Shown: one piece after another, positions 35,935 to 47,351 of the stretch
Layout of the letters: the number at the start of each line of letters is the position of its first letter
Position numbering within the stretch: the first letter of the stretch is position 1
DNA from: Patella vulgata
Taxonomy: Eukaryota > Mollusca > Gastropoda > Patellidae
Length of the DNA: 64,000 nucleotides
Assembly (NCBI RefSeq): GCF_932274485.2
Contig: NC_065881.2
Coordinates: forward strand, 50,540,702 to 50,604,701
Reading direction: 5' to 3'
Translations under genes and position numbers: made by a program
The notes under the pieces: generated by a model
Told to the model about the DNA's origin: nothing
What the model saw: only the letters and a program-made list of their open reading frames with translations
Databases searched by the model: none

Positions 35935-36900
35935 AAAGTTATTTTTAGTCTTTCTCTCCCTTTCTCTTTTCCCCCTGTTGCGTGGCCCTTTTTGTTGACT
36001 TTACGGTGTAAAACATATATTTTCTGCCATTTTTTGTGAATATTCGTGATTTTGAGGTAGAAGGATAAGAGAGAGACAGATAGACAGACAGACAGGCACA
36101 GGCACAGGCACAGACACAGAGATTAGACACAGACACAGACAGACAGACAGAGAAATGGGGTTTAACGTCACTCGACACAAACTAGGTCATTTCGGGACTT
36201 ACATATAGTTGAATTTTATTTCAATAATTCGAATGCGCGTAGGGGTCTTTAGCATTGGGAGGAAACCGGAGGATCCGGAGAAAACCCACGAGGTTGGACA
36301 GGCGACCCTATTCCTTGTCACGTACAACCGGGGAATTTAAACCACGCCAGTTGACTCAATGACAGACCTTATGATACAGCGCGCACGCGCTAACCATTCG
36401 GCCATCCAACCCCTCCTCGGAAGGATAAGAGAGTTAAGAGGTTGGTTTATGTTACTTACATTTTGTGTATCTCAAGATTTCCATGACGAACCTTTTCAGC
36501 AAGAGGTTGCCACATGTTGCTCCATCTACGATAGAAAGCGTTCAGCTGCACGAAAATTTGAGGAAAAGTTTGAGCCGGTCAAAAAGACGAGATTTAACAT
36601 ATTAGTCTATGGAGAAATTATTAGGAGCGTATCCGTGAGGCCAGGCAAAAATCGCAAAAAGTGCTAAGATGGGGGTTGGAAGTTTTTGATCAAAGTACTA
36701 ATTTGAAAAAAAAATAAATACATGCAATTTTTTTGTCGACTTGTTTTAGGGTTCCATATTCATATTGTCTCTATAATACAGAAAAAGGTACACTGCAATT
36801 TTTTTTCATGGTCGCATGGTTTTGAAGTGCTAAGCACATATTATCAATCATCGTAAAAAAATTGACCGGAATGCAACATATTTAAAATATAAAGCTTATG
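35935..36900 (+). repeat. Dispersed repeat, family D, copy 2, split by a SINE
   Basis: Left part 35935-36073 (a CT-rich block, GGCCCTTTTTGTTGACTTTA, AGGATAAGAGAG) and right part 36420-36900 (AGTTAAGAGGTTGGTTTATG, TTTGTGTATCTCAAGATTTC, GTGCTAAGCACA, ATCGTAAAAAAATTG) match 33310-33720 once the SINE at 36074-36419 is removed. Confidence 0.55.
36074..36419 (-). repeat. SINE family B, full length with target-site duplication
   Basis: Flanked by a 14 bp direct repeat GAAGGATAAGAGAG (36060-36073 and 36420-36433). On the minus strand the head starts GAGGAGGGGTTGGATGG; box A is TGGCCGAATGG (36394-36404) and a worn box B lies near 36332-36343. The body (ACCTCGTGGGTTTTCTCCGG, GAAATAAAATTCAAC, CGAAATGACCTAGTTTGTG) leads to GACGTTAAACCCCATTTCTC and a long tail of CTGT/CTGTG repeats. 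This is the only complete family B copy in the window and defines its ends. Confidence 0.92.
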
Positions 36901-37120
36901 GAAAAGTGCTCAAAATAAGCTTTTGTGATATATTTTTTTTAAAATTTAATTCGAGAATTTTTCCAAACAATGTGGACTGACAGAATCCGATTCTAACGCT
37001 ACCCGCATTTAGAAAAGTCACCGATAGTCTTCTACTTTACGATCAAGTAAGTCCCAGCTGTCTCTCTGAATTTATCATTTTTGTTTGGATTATTTTATTT
37101 AAAATAATGTCTATTTGAGA
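36901..37120. other. AT-rich stretch, nothing identified
   Basis: No feature recognised. Confidence 0.4.
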
Positions 37121-37128
37121 GTAATGGT

Positions 37129-37914
37129 AGGGTGCCCCACCATAAATAAATATCTCCAAATATCTCGACAATTACATCACAATATCTATATATACACCAA
37201 GCCTTAAATCAGTTTCGCACATTTATAGTCACTAAATAAACGGTCATGTTGTACTTAAAAAAAGCTATGTCCATAAATAATAGACTGAAAAATGGTTACG
37301 AGTATCGGCCATAACATCCGGGCACTTTTGAGTAAAAAATAGGTTACGTGCTCTTTTTTGAAATTAGTCTCGCTTAACCAGTCTACCGACCATTCTCCGT
37401 CTGATTGACAAGCCGGGATAATCAAGACTACTTTTTTACGAAACATAACAGAAAGCTGGATCAAGAGATTAATTTAAAAACACGCACAATGGGCAATTCA
37501 ACAACTGTTTTAAGAACCTTGTAAAAGTAAAATGAAACTACTGCTATTATCATCTTCATGCCTAACCAGAGTGTTTCAGAGATACTATTTGTACTAAACC
37601 AAAAGATGCCGCTCCTAACGGTATAGTTAATGATAAAGCAATTTATAAAGTAAAACGAACTTAATTTCTAAAGCTGCTGTAATAACCAAAAAGTTAAATA
37701 TTACTGCTATTCAGAATCGTCAATAATATATTTTTACGGCTGTAATAGTTGATAGATGTGTAGAGAATTTCACGTGCGATGGCTATTTATAGACTCTGTT
37801 ATCGTACAGCGGGACTAGCCAGAAATCACTTCGAGACAAGACTCCGAAGCGTGCACATTCGCCGTGTCGAGTTCAACTTTCAGTAGAGAAAATTTTCGCT
37901 GCACGGGGCACCCT
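37129..37914. mobile_element. Non-autonomous inverted-repeat DNA element, 786 bp
   Basis: Ends are AGGGTGCCCC (37129-37138) and GGGGCACCCT (37905-37914), perfect inverted copies over 10 bp. GTAATGG lies directly outside both ends (37121-37127 plus one T, and 37915-37921), a 7 bp target-site duplication, or 8 bp with one mismatch. The interior encodes nothing recognisable. An hAT-type 8 bp duplication is the nearest known pattern, but the fit is imperfect. Confidence 0.7.
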
Positions 37915-39340
37915 GTAATGGATATGTTTTGTTAAGATCATTTCATTGAGCACATCGATAATCCAATGGAAGCTCGTGGATAACTGCGGAAGCCAATTCC
38001 CGTCGACGTCAGGTGAACCATGAACGATTACAGTTTTTTTTAAGGTATTTTTTCAAGATCATTTGATAAAACAGATACTAATGTATTTTAGGGCTAGTAG
38101 GTATGAAAAGAAAAAAAATGTTAGGTTTTTTTTTATCTACTACCGTTAATTATCTACTACCATGGGTTATTGTTTCCTTTACCCAGTTTTTGTCAAGTCG
38201 ATTCCGGTCATTTTTATTTTTTGGTAGGTTGGGAGGTTGTTTGTTCACGTGAGCATAAAATTTCTGAACCCACCGCATGAAAGAAGTAGCTACAGGGCGT
38301 CAAACTTTGGGTGACGAAAAATCGGGAATTTTGATAGGCTTTGATATCCAGTCCGTATACAGATCTCGTTCGCCCGAATCTTCTGAAATTAATTTTGCAA
38401 TACAAACTATGTGACTTTAGTCTTGTTCCTACGTATAGTAAAGGTGTGGGGACTTGCCAAAGTTTGTATTAAAGAAGACACGGATTTTCGCAATTTCACC
38501 ATATGAAAAATGGGTTTTTTTTTCAATTTTCTCAGTCAGGAATTAAAAGATTTATCTCATATTGCACATTTACGTTTTTTTGCGACTATCCCAACTTATA
38601 AACAAAATTTGGTCAAAATCTTTGATTGAAGCCTTAGCACCTTCTGCATGGTGCTCTCGTGGACCCTAACTTAAAAGTTTCGTGTACACGCGACGAGCCA
38701 GATTACCTTGTTGCCATTTATCGTTGAAGCAGAGACAATATTGGCTGTCATTCCGTAGAAATAAAACTAATACGGGCATGTGGAAGACAAAAGATTTTCA
38801 AATCATAGGTGAACAAGTGCCGTTGTTTTTAAATAATATAATTACATCGTTTGATTTTTGAAAATAAAACCATTTTAACAGATTTTCTTGACAACTTGTT
38901 TATTGTTATCATTCTGATTCCACGTATCACAGTATGTCAATTTTAGTGTTCTGGTCTAAAACTATGCAAAATTACTATTTTTGGCAGAGTGTGTGAAATG
39001 TTCACCTACTGCACTAGCATCCTCAATTACTATTCACGTAGTGATCAAATCCTGTCTGTAAGTTGACCTGGGCCTTTAGGTTTACGGGCTTTGTTTTGTT
39101 TAATGTAAAGATAGGCAACGAAACATACGCCCACAGCAGGTAAATCGTCCTGGCAGTCAACAAGAGTTGTCGCATATTTTTACTTTTGTCGGTAATGAAA
39201 CATTTATAATACACTAAAACCTGATTAGGAGTAACAAGTAAGAACTCATTAAGTAATTATCAAAAAATCATTGTTTGGCCCATGCTAACGTTTAAAATAC
39301 AAAACATTTCATATCATGGATTTAGGTGTTCAAAAATCAA
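37915..39340. other. AT-rich stretch, nothing identified
   Basis: No gene recognised. CTACTACC occurs twice near 38137-38163. Confidence 0.4.
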
Positions 39341-39344
39341 TGAC

Positions 39345-39848
39345 AATGAATATGCTTGTTCGTCTTAAGACCTTAAACTCTGTGTATCAATCTAAAGTCA
39401 ATCGAAACGATTATATTAGGCGTAAACACGGTGTATAAATATAAATTCATGACCCGATGACCTTAAACACCGTCCACAAGATCTTTCAAAGTGATCAGTG
39501 GCCATAACGATGGCAGCAAGAATCGGAAATTGCTGAAAATCAATAGACTTCTTCGTCTCATGACCTCAAACACTGTCTATAAATTTAAAGTCAATCGGGT
39601 ATTAACTTTAGCCTCGAGAGCGTCCATAAGATTTTTCAACGTGATCAAGGGCTATAACTCTAATGGTGATTATCGCAAATCGGTGAAAATCAATAGGTTG
39701 CTTCGTCTTATGACCTTAAACACTGTGTATAAATTAAAGTCAATTGGATATTAACTTTAGCCTCTAGGGCGTCCACGAGCAATTGTGGACGCCGGACGGA
39801 CGGACGGGGGCGACGACAATATACGACCACATTTCAATGTTGGCGTAT
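39345..39848 (+). repeat. Second array element with the same hairpin tail
   Basis: Three degenerate units of about 160-170 bp carry CTTATGACCTTAAACACTG, AAAGTCAATCG, TATTAACTTTAGCCTC and G-CGTCCA-AAGATTTTTCAA. The array ends in CGTCCACGAGCAATTGTGGACG (shown as stem CGTCCAC/GTGGACG), then GGACGGACGG, GACAATATACGACCAC, and AATGTTGGCGTATAAAA. The last three blocks match the tail of 26429-28314 although the units are different. The left terminus was not found with confidence; ATACGCCCACA at 39125 is a candidate. Confidence 0.7.
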
Positions 39849-40969
39849 AAAAGCTATTTTATATTCACTTTTTAAAACAGACTACGTCCTTTTCCTTCTT
39901 TATGTTGTGTTACTACCACTAGTAATTAGCGTACTACAAATAAATCAAAGAATGTGTAAATCCGCCATTTTACGGAGTTTTGTTCTGTTTTTAAACTTTT
40001 TGTTTACCGTGGATTAAAGTCATGTGCCTAAAGTATACTCTTACACTACAGTGTCACATTTCATCAGCTTATTTATTCAAGAAAACAAATCCTCGTCAAA
40101 TGGCGTTACATTCATGAGCGATTTACACCCTGTATAAGGTCACCGCGTTTTCTTGAAAGTATGTTTGATTAATAAATAGAGTAATCGTTGTCCATAAAAT
40201 AGTGCCGTATTTAAGACATTACCTTGGTAGAACTACATTTCAAACAAAGTCCAATAACGACCGGTTTCAAATAAATCAAGAGCAGTTATTAATTAATAAA
40301 ATTTTAAAACAATGTAAACATATTTTATGAGCATTTATATATTTTTAAAAAAAACCCATAAAAACAAACGCCCAATCAGTCCATGCGTCTCTGGATGTTG
40401 CCTTTTCCAGCCATGTATTTATTCATCATGACAACATGGTGTGGTGGAACTTGAAGAATGAAGTGGAAGAACTTCACCTAAGTGTTTGTTTCTGGTTTGC
40501 AAAGACATTCAGTAAATTAAATGTAAAATAGTTGCTTATGTGTTAATTTGGTGTTTCACAGACTCGAATCTAAGTCTATCACCTTGTAGGTTTATTTCTG
40601 CAGAAATGGTGCTAACCTTATTATTATTAGTCTAAGTAAGTTTGTATATATGTGATAAAACGGACTCGTGGAGAACAAAGTGGGGAGGGGGCAATTTTAA
40701 GCATCTCTAGCAATAAATTTGTCTATTGGCTAGCACAGTCCGGCCACATGTTTAATGATGTTTGTTACTCAAACACAACGCTTATGGATATATATGTAAA
40801 ATGTACTTTACACGACCAAAATAGACAAACTCAAATATAGCTGTATAAATGTGTTAATTTAAAGTAGCTAATCCACCTATTTGATTTGAATAAAGTGTTT
40901 TGTGTTTGTTTTAACGTTTTGTCTTTTCTTTGTTTTAATGTCTTGCAGTAATAAATGATATTAACTTAC
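39849..40969 (-). other. Presumed intron 1 of the receptor gene (start)
   Basis: Lies downstream of the donor site of the minus-strand exon at 40970-41669. No further exon of that protein was found between here and the start of the window, so the intron is long or the rest of the gene is outside or unrecognised. Confidence 0.4.
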
Positions 40970-41669
40970 TGTTATACTGATTACCAACTTCCTCTCTCAG
41001 CATATCCTCAACTTTGTGAACTTTGGGAATAAACATGTGAAAATCGTAATCCAAGCGTTTTTTCTTACTATAAGACACGAAAGCGGACGCTGCCAAAAAG
41101 CAGAATCGTGGAGCAACATCATTGTGTCCTTCTCCGTCATAAATGACTTTAATCCGGTGCCATTCATAATGTTGTACAAGTCCAATAACAGTTTTAGCCA
41201 GAGAGTTGAAGGTGGCACCAACTCGAGTCAAAGTTCTATACTCAGCATCCTCAGAATGCTTGCCCCTGCCAAAATCGTGTGCAAAGCCTCCGGGAGATAT
41301 AACCGGTTTGTTCCAATACGGCGCGTATCTGGCAACTGGCGCCAGACTATAATCACAGACTGGACCAAGGAAAACACTGACGTAGCCTGATTTGTAAAAA
41401 TCGAAAGCTTTGATAGGAGCATCTTTGGAGTTGCATTTGGAATCTCCATAACTTACCAGGAACCTAACGTCTGGTAATAAATCAAGTTCCTTTATCCTTG
41501 AAATACTGTAGTTGATTACCGGAGCCACACGATGGGTCGAAAATAACCGTTGACCATCGGAGGGGGTTATAATGGCAAATTTGACCACCTCTTTGGCTTT
41601 GAGCGAACTTACCATGAAGACGCACAATATCCATCCAGAACATAACGTCCATGAATACTCCAATTGCAT
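40970..41669 (-). CDS. Natriuretic-peptide-receptor-like protein, first coding exon
   Basis: ATG at 41669 opens 233 codons. Residues 1-25 form a signal peptide (hydrophobic WTLCSGWILCVFMV, likely cleaved near LKA-KE). Residues 28-233 match the extracellular ligand-binding fold (ANF receptor family) of natriuretic peptide receptors. Signatures are ACNTK-like DSKCNSKDAPIKAFDFY, then FLGPVCDYSLAPVARYA (100-116), W119, and P122-V-I-S-P. C79 and C105 fit the conserved N-terminal disulphide; C190 would pair with a cysteine in a later exon. The exon ends at 40970 with a donor GTAAGT (40969-40964), phase 1. The receptor would sit in the plasma membrane and bind a peptide ligand. Whether it carries a guanylate cyclase domain (NPR-A/B type) or is a clearance-type receptor cannot be told, because no downstream exon is visible. 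Family call is firm; subtype unknown. Confidence 0.85.
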
Positions 41670-42115
41670 CCTTACTATAAACCAAACATGTGTGGTTTCT
41701 GATATTAAAAGTGGGTAACTAGTCGTCCAGGTTATTTCAATTTTAATCTGTGGACAAACAAGACGCGAACACTTTCATAGCTATTTGCAGTACGTTTAAA
41801 TCGCGAAGTCATTTTAAACATGCAATGGCCTATTTTTATCCCATTTTTTTTTAGTTCCTTCAGAAATTTAGATCAATTCCTAGAGGCGTAGAATCTGCTT
41901 CGCCTTAAGCCTATATACGAGTAGTTTTTGCACATTATCACTTAGAACACTACGGAATCGTAACACTCAAAATGTTCACACCCTTTCACATAATTATCTT
42001 TGTTATCTAATTTAGCATACAATACATTCAGATGTATCAAATTATACAAGGAATCCGTAGCATATGTTAATATTAATATCGTTATATCTCCAATGGGGAA
42101 ATAACTTGAATTTAC
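41670..42115 (-). other. Region upstream of the receptor exon
   Basis: Should contain the 5' UTR or promoter of the receptor gene if 41669 is the true start. No TATA box or other clear promoter motif was found at a convincing distance. Confidence 0.3.
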
Positions 42116-42289
42116 CTTGGCAAACATACAGCTGCTTCCAAATTCATAATGTCCACCAAACCAGTTGTCATTTATTGTAACATTTCTATTATAAGCTACT
42201 TGAGAGGTATTAAAAACTCCAACTAAACGACGTTCACACCAATCTTCACCCAGACAATTTAGACCAGATGACTCCGGTCCCATATACAT
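42116..42289 (-). other. Possible small coding exon of unknown function
   Basis: On the minus strand an open stretch reads PESSGLNCLGEDWCERR, then VGVFNTSQVAYNRNVT and FGGHYEFGSSCMFAK, ending at AAG followed by a donor-like GTAAAT (42115-42110). It has three cysteines and two N-glycosylation sequons (NTS, NVT), which looks like secreted protein. It lies about 450 bp upstream of the receptor exon on the same strand. No good acceptor was found and I do not recognise the family. It could be chance. Confidence 0.22.
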
Positions 42290-44156
42290 ACACACGATTT
42301 TTTAAGCCTATTACATCTAATAATGATGACTTAATTTGTTATGACTAGTATATGTGAAACAAACAAATTTTAGACATAAGCACGTACTCCAGTCCGTTAT
42401 CGTCACATGGTACACATTGGGTTGTTATAAGAAAATTACAAGACTTTTTAAACACACTTTACCCAGATTTTACATTTTACTAACTACTCCAGTTTCAGCT
42501 TTGTGACTTTGGACAACAAAGTTGGCCCCACTAACCTACTACAGACACTCCTCGCCAAATTGGCAAGAGGCACGTAATAAACAAAGTTCTTTGCTTTTAA
42601 CTGTAACCTGTTTCAAACGGTTACCGTCTAATCCTCGGTGTTCATTTTTAAAATTGTCGCTACTTATGTAATCCGACTGCACTGGGCGACATCATGCCAC
42701 TTTTCAAAATATTTTCATTAGTAGTTCATCCTCGCTTAAATGTGGACTAAATGTCATTTGTGTAGTAACACGTTGTGTTTCAGACGAAGGTAAAAAATGT
42801 TAACTAGTATTCATACCAACAATTTTTCATTTATGAAGGATCTGCAACAAGGTCAGGACATAAACTCGAGCTGTCCTGTCGGAAGATGTCCTGTCAGATT
42901 ACCAGGTGTTGGCATCAGATAGCTTGGTATTGAAGGGTCACTTAAAACGAATATGTGAAAGGGGATTGTATTACGGAGTATTATTACTTTTTCTTGACCA
43001 TTTCCTTTCACCTGTTTTTGAAGTCCACCTAATTATCGTTTGTATTTAAAATAAACTCGGTCATCGCAGCTGGGATACCGCCATTGAATTGGGAGCAAGC
43101 TGTCCATCAATCTATAGCGCCGACCTGTTAACTCAATAATAATAATTACTTTTCTGTTAACTCAATAATAATAATTACTTTTCTATATCTCCTTTCACCT
43201 GATTAGGAAGTCCACATAGTTCAAATATTATCGTTTGTTTGTTTTTTTGTTTGTTTTTTTTAAACTGGGCCATTACATCCTTTAAATCAGGTGCGACCTG
43301 GTCACCATTTTTTCTTACATCTAGAGAATGCATGGATTGTTAACTGTACGTATAAAACTGGCAATGTGCCCGTTTGGTTAGATTCCTATATATAGAAGGG
43401 TTGGTCCTCTAAGTCTCCAAAAGATTGCTTTCACCTTTAAACATAATATAGCCGTTATGTTGATTACAGATGTGATCAGTATAAGTCAAATACGTGATAT
43501 GCTAGAGATTACATAGATATACCTTCATAGCATGTAAGTCTATATACATCTGTTTCACATGTACCTAACGTACAACAATAGCCTCTAAAAATATTTTTAC
43601 TAATACATGAGCTCCAGACTTGAGAACTTTGTTCTGGCTTCAAAATAACAAAAAAAAACAAAGAATAAAACACCTACTTTACTGCTGTGTTGATATGTCA
43701 ATGAAACTATTACATCTCCTAAAATACTAAGTAGGGATGAAAAATGTACTTCAGATGGTAATTTTGTCGATTAAGGGGTTTAATCTCTATTCTTTAGAAG
43801 CTAAAATGGACAAAATGGGTTGAAAAGCACATATTAATGTAATATGAAATTTATAAATAAACTGATTAACATTCGAATTTTTAAATTTTGTAATGTCTAA
43901 TCAGTTGTGTTCGGCGAAATACGTGATGGCAGACATTATCGCCTGGTTAGTCCTGTCTACGATTTACCTCGTTCATCAAGGCCCTTCATTACACATGGCA
44001 TTCGAGATCATAGCGAAAACACCGTCGCTCCGACTGATTTTAAAATCTGCATTGTGTCTAAAATAATTGGATATCGGGAGCTTGTTTATTCATGGTAAAA
44101 TAACAACAGTATTGAATGACCAATATTAAATTCTAATGAATTAGAGATTCAGCTAC
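42290..44156. other. AT-rich stretch with a short tandem duplication
   Basis: A 29 bp unit beginning GTTAACTCAATAATAATAA is present twice back to back at about 43127-43184. Around it, two diverged blocks (about 43007-43060 and 43193-43280) share TTTCACCTG, GAAGTCCAC and ATTATCGTTTG. No gene seen. Confidence 0.5.
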
Positions 44157-44166
44157 TTTAAAACAA

Positions 44167-45162
44167 GAGGTTTAGGGTGGCTAAGTGGGTACGACGTTGG
44201 CTCGCTAGCCTGGGCGACCTTCGGATGTAGATTATGGTCGCGACTACAGTCTGAACCAGCAACCAAACGCAAATGGCCCTAGCCATTGACTATTCAATAT
44301 GGTGGCGACCATGTCAGTTGTTCCGCCTGCTATATTTTCTCCTATTTACTCATGTATTTTTAAAAACTGGATAATTTTCCATACTGCGATGTGGAAGCAA
44401 GCTTAAAATAGGTTACAAATAGGATTAGTCAATATCAGAATATTTTTCATTGGAATTATGTCACCCAACCAAATCATTTCACACGTACAGTTTTTTGTGG
44501 TGTGCCTATATATATTCGAATAAGAAGATCCTAATCTGGCAAATTCATCAAAAAAGACGAAAAAAAATCATATTTAACATCTATACTACAATGCCCATTC
44601 ACTAACTTTCAGGCGTTAACATGGGCCCTATAATACCGACCAAGGTGTAAATAACGCAACGGCAATCGGCAATTTCATTATATTTTTCAGAAAATCTTCA
44701 CAAAGCCATCTTTGAATTATCCCGACCGTGCTTTATCGCATGGTACGGCTGGTCATGACCACTAGTTGAACTAAATGTCATTCGCATGCAGATGGTTCGA
44801 CTATAGTACAAAAATCCGTGCAACCGAAGGTCGCCCTGGAGGTCGGGTGTTCGATCCCTGCATTGGCCGAGAAAGTTCATCCAGATTTTCTGGCGTGGTT
44901 CCCCCTTATCAGTGATGCAGGACGGAGGGCCCGACAAGGACAGCTGTCTCGTTCGGATGGTACGAAAACCGAGGTCCCGTGAACACATAGGCGTGCACGT
45001 AAAAGATCCCTTGACAGTTGGAATTCGATATAAGAGTAGGCCGTAGTGCCGCTGTCCGGGCAAAATTTCCCTCATAGCACACTGTATGGCGCATGCCCGT
45101 CTTCATTAGCCCAGTTCGAAGCAGAACAGTAGGACGTTAAACTCCATTTTATTTCATTTCAA
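44167..45162 (+). repeat. SINE family A, full length, split by a MITE
   Basis: A 10 bp direct repeat TTTAAAACAA flanks the unit (44157-44166 and 45163-45172). The head with box A GGCTAAGTGGG and ACGACGTTGGCTCGCTAG ends at about 44213. The rest resumes at 44835 with GGAGGTCGGGTGTTCGATCC (box B), then CATTGGCCGAGAAAGTTC, GTGCACGTAAAAGATCCC, GCATGCCCGTCTTCATTAG and GTTAAACTCCATTTTATTTC. The 621 bp between is a separate element. Without it the SINE is one of the best-kept in the window. Confidence 0.92.
44214..44834. mobile_element. MITE inserted in the SINE
   Basis: Ends GCGACCTTCGG and CCGAAGGTCGC are perfect inverted repeats; weaker similarity (ACTACAGTCTGAACCA against ACTATAGTCGAACCA) continues for about 50 bp. 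The duplicated target reads CCTGG (44209-44213 and 44835-44839). Because CCTGG is near-palindromic the target could equally be CTG with ends GGCGACC. A 3 bp CWG target is reported for PIF/Harbinger elements; a 5 bp target would point elsewhere. Non-coding inside. Confidence 0.85.
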
Positions 45163-45172
45163 TTTAAAACAA

Positions 45173-46600
45173 CACATTAGGTTTAATACTAACTTGGCCT
45201 CGGAGTTCGTGGATAAAAATGAGTCATTGTTCAGGCGCCTCGTGTAAAAGAAACGCGTGACAAAAAATTAAAATATAAAGTTCATGCTCTTGTGAAATGT
45301 TCAAGTACATTGACATTGGCTACGACAACGTAGCTAAAAACGATGAGATATTAGCTACGATTGGGTGCCTTTAGTTTCACCTGGCAAACTTCTTGAAAAG
45401 AAGTTAATTTTATACTATTAGAACTTAATAAACATACGCTAGTGAAACAACTTTGATTTATCTGCAAATATTGTTGTTTTTATCAAAATTGATACGGACA
45501 TTCATAATTACGATGTATTATTCCTGCGCAACTTATATCAGGTCAGTAGTTTGATTGGCTGTTGTACACGACGCTCCGTCTTCATGGCGTCAAAGGAAAT
45601 CAAATTTAAAATGTCGGAGAGCCAGGCTATTATCGCTTCGATTTAAAAAAATACATGATTTTTACCTGTGTCAGGTGGGATTATATGTTTACTGGAAGGT
45701 GAATATGGCAGAAATGTTAAGAATACCAGTAATCAATCGTTGTTTTGATGAAAAATGTTGTCAATTTTGCTTACTGAGGATCGATGCGATCCCCGTTGGG
45801 TTTTGCCAGAAGGAACTACATAGCACCATCTCTTATCTCGAAACACGGAGGGTTGAGAGATGAGGTTTCTTATGTTATCTGACATGCGCCCTTCGTGGCC
45901 GGAAGTCAGTATTCTTTGGCACCATTGCGATATCAATAAATTTAACAAGTGAAGTGCAGGAGCAATGGATAAATTCTCTGATAATTGTCAACAAGGCTTC
46001 CGTTTTTATTTGTAAAGAACAAAAATAGAATCAAAAAAAGGAAAGGAAAGGGTTATTCACGCCATCAACGACTCACAAAAAGAGTGAGCAACACGTGCAA
46101 ACTATAAGTGTAAGTGAGCTTTTGTGGGACATGGTATTTGCTTTTAGAGAAAATGTTGAAACTATGTTACTTGTTAGTTTGTAGAAAGATTAAAAAGACT
46201 GAAGAAAGGATATTCTGAGTTTGATGGCGTCTTAACTCAGGCTACGACAGCTACATAATTACAAATTCTACGCTCTCTAAAACTCAATGAACTTCGAGGA
46301 AAGTTCTGTGACCTTGTCCATTATTCACATCAAAGTCTTTTCCCCGTTTTCCTAAAGACAGTGCAACACATATCTACTGTATTTACTACAAACCACAGTT
46401 TCGCAAAGAAAATGATCATTTCTCTAAAAAAAAGTATTTATATTCATTTCTCCCCCGACATACAAAAAGTTCTTTCAAATCGATCGTGCATCTAGGAAAC
46501 AAGCCATAGTTACATTCAGGTTGCGGACACGTGGTACGGGAAATCGAACATTTTAAAAAAAACATAAACATATAATACATAGATGGAATATGTTTTATTA
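45173..46600. other. AT-rich stretch, nothing identified
   Basis: A 102-codon frame at 45555-45863 contains several cysteines but no motif I can place. No repeats recognised. Confidence 0.4.
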
Positions 46601-46605
46601 TTCTG

Positions 46606-46820
46606 ATGGGACCGCGGTGGCTCAGTGTGTTAGCGGCTGACTCACTGATCAGGATCTTGGGTTCGATCTCGGTGTTAACCGAATAATTTCCCTTGTCAGT
46701 GGTGCAGGATGTGATCAAAAACCAAGGTCCCGTCTAAACGTAGAGAACCCTTGACAATTGGTTATAGAAATTAATGCTGGTGTGCAACCGAAGACGTGGG
46801 TAGTTTATAAAGAGTTGTCT
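46606..46820 (+). repeat. SINE family A with intact tRNA-like head, variant 3' end
   Basis: GGGACCGCGGTGGCTCAGTG begins the head (box A near 46617-46628), and GGGTTCGATCTCGG (46659-46672) is box B. The body is shortened (TTTCCCTTGTCAGTGGTGC, AAGGTCCCGTC, ACCCTTGACAATTGG) and it ends in a different sequence, with AGAGTTGTCTCCCATTAG and no GTTAAACCCC block. It may be a separate subfamily. Confidence 0.75.
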
Positions 46821-47283
46821 CCCATTAGTAAACTCAAATATGTATATATTTTATGTAATTATTTCTAGCATTCACCTTTCTTTTTCATGAATGCTGTAAA
46901 TATATTATGTACATTGCATTATAGTACAGTCTATCAACATCTGGACACTTGATTTGACCCGACACCTAAGCCACAGAATTAACCTTCAGGTTGTGCAGAG
47001 TAAAATAGCCAAACAATTAAGTTATCAAGAAGTAAATATGTGTAGAATAAAATAGACGCCATTTTTCTTGTGTAGCCCGTAGGATGAGGTATCCCTGTGA
47101 GTTTAAAACAACTATCGTATACGTAGGAGCTTTATTAATCTTTAACGATCAAGCATATAAACGTCAAATATCGACTGATTCAAACACCCACCCGGTATCG
47201 CATTCTAATATCAACTTTGAAATTACTGAAAAATTGAAATGTTCTGATAAAATCAAAATTGATTGTAAATTACATTTGCAATA
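46821..47283. other. AT-rich stretch, nothing identified
   Basis: No gene or repeat recognised. Confidence 0.4.
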
Positions 47284-47286
47284 CAA

Positions 47287-47312
47287 ATGAGAGAGAGAGA
47301 GAGAGAGAGAGA

Positions 47313-47351
<39 letters not shown>

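Noticed and set aside
39125-39135. ATACGCCCACA as the left end of the second array element
   Set aside because: Only 11 bases match, the sequence inside does not resemble the left end of the other element, and the distance may be chance; kept only as a candidate.
45555-45863. 102-codon open frame with five cysteines
   Set aside because: Cysteine spacing matches no domain I know and there is no promoter or splice support.
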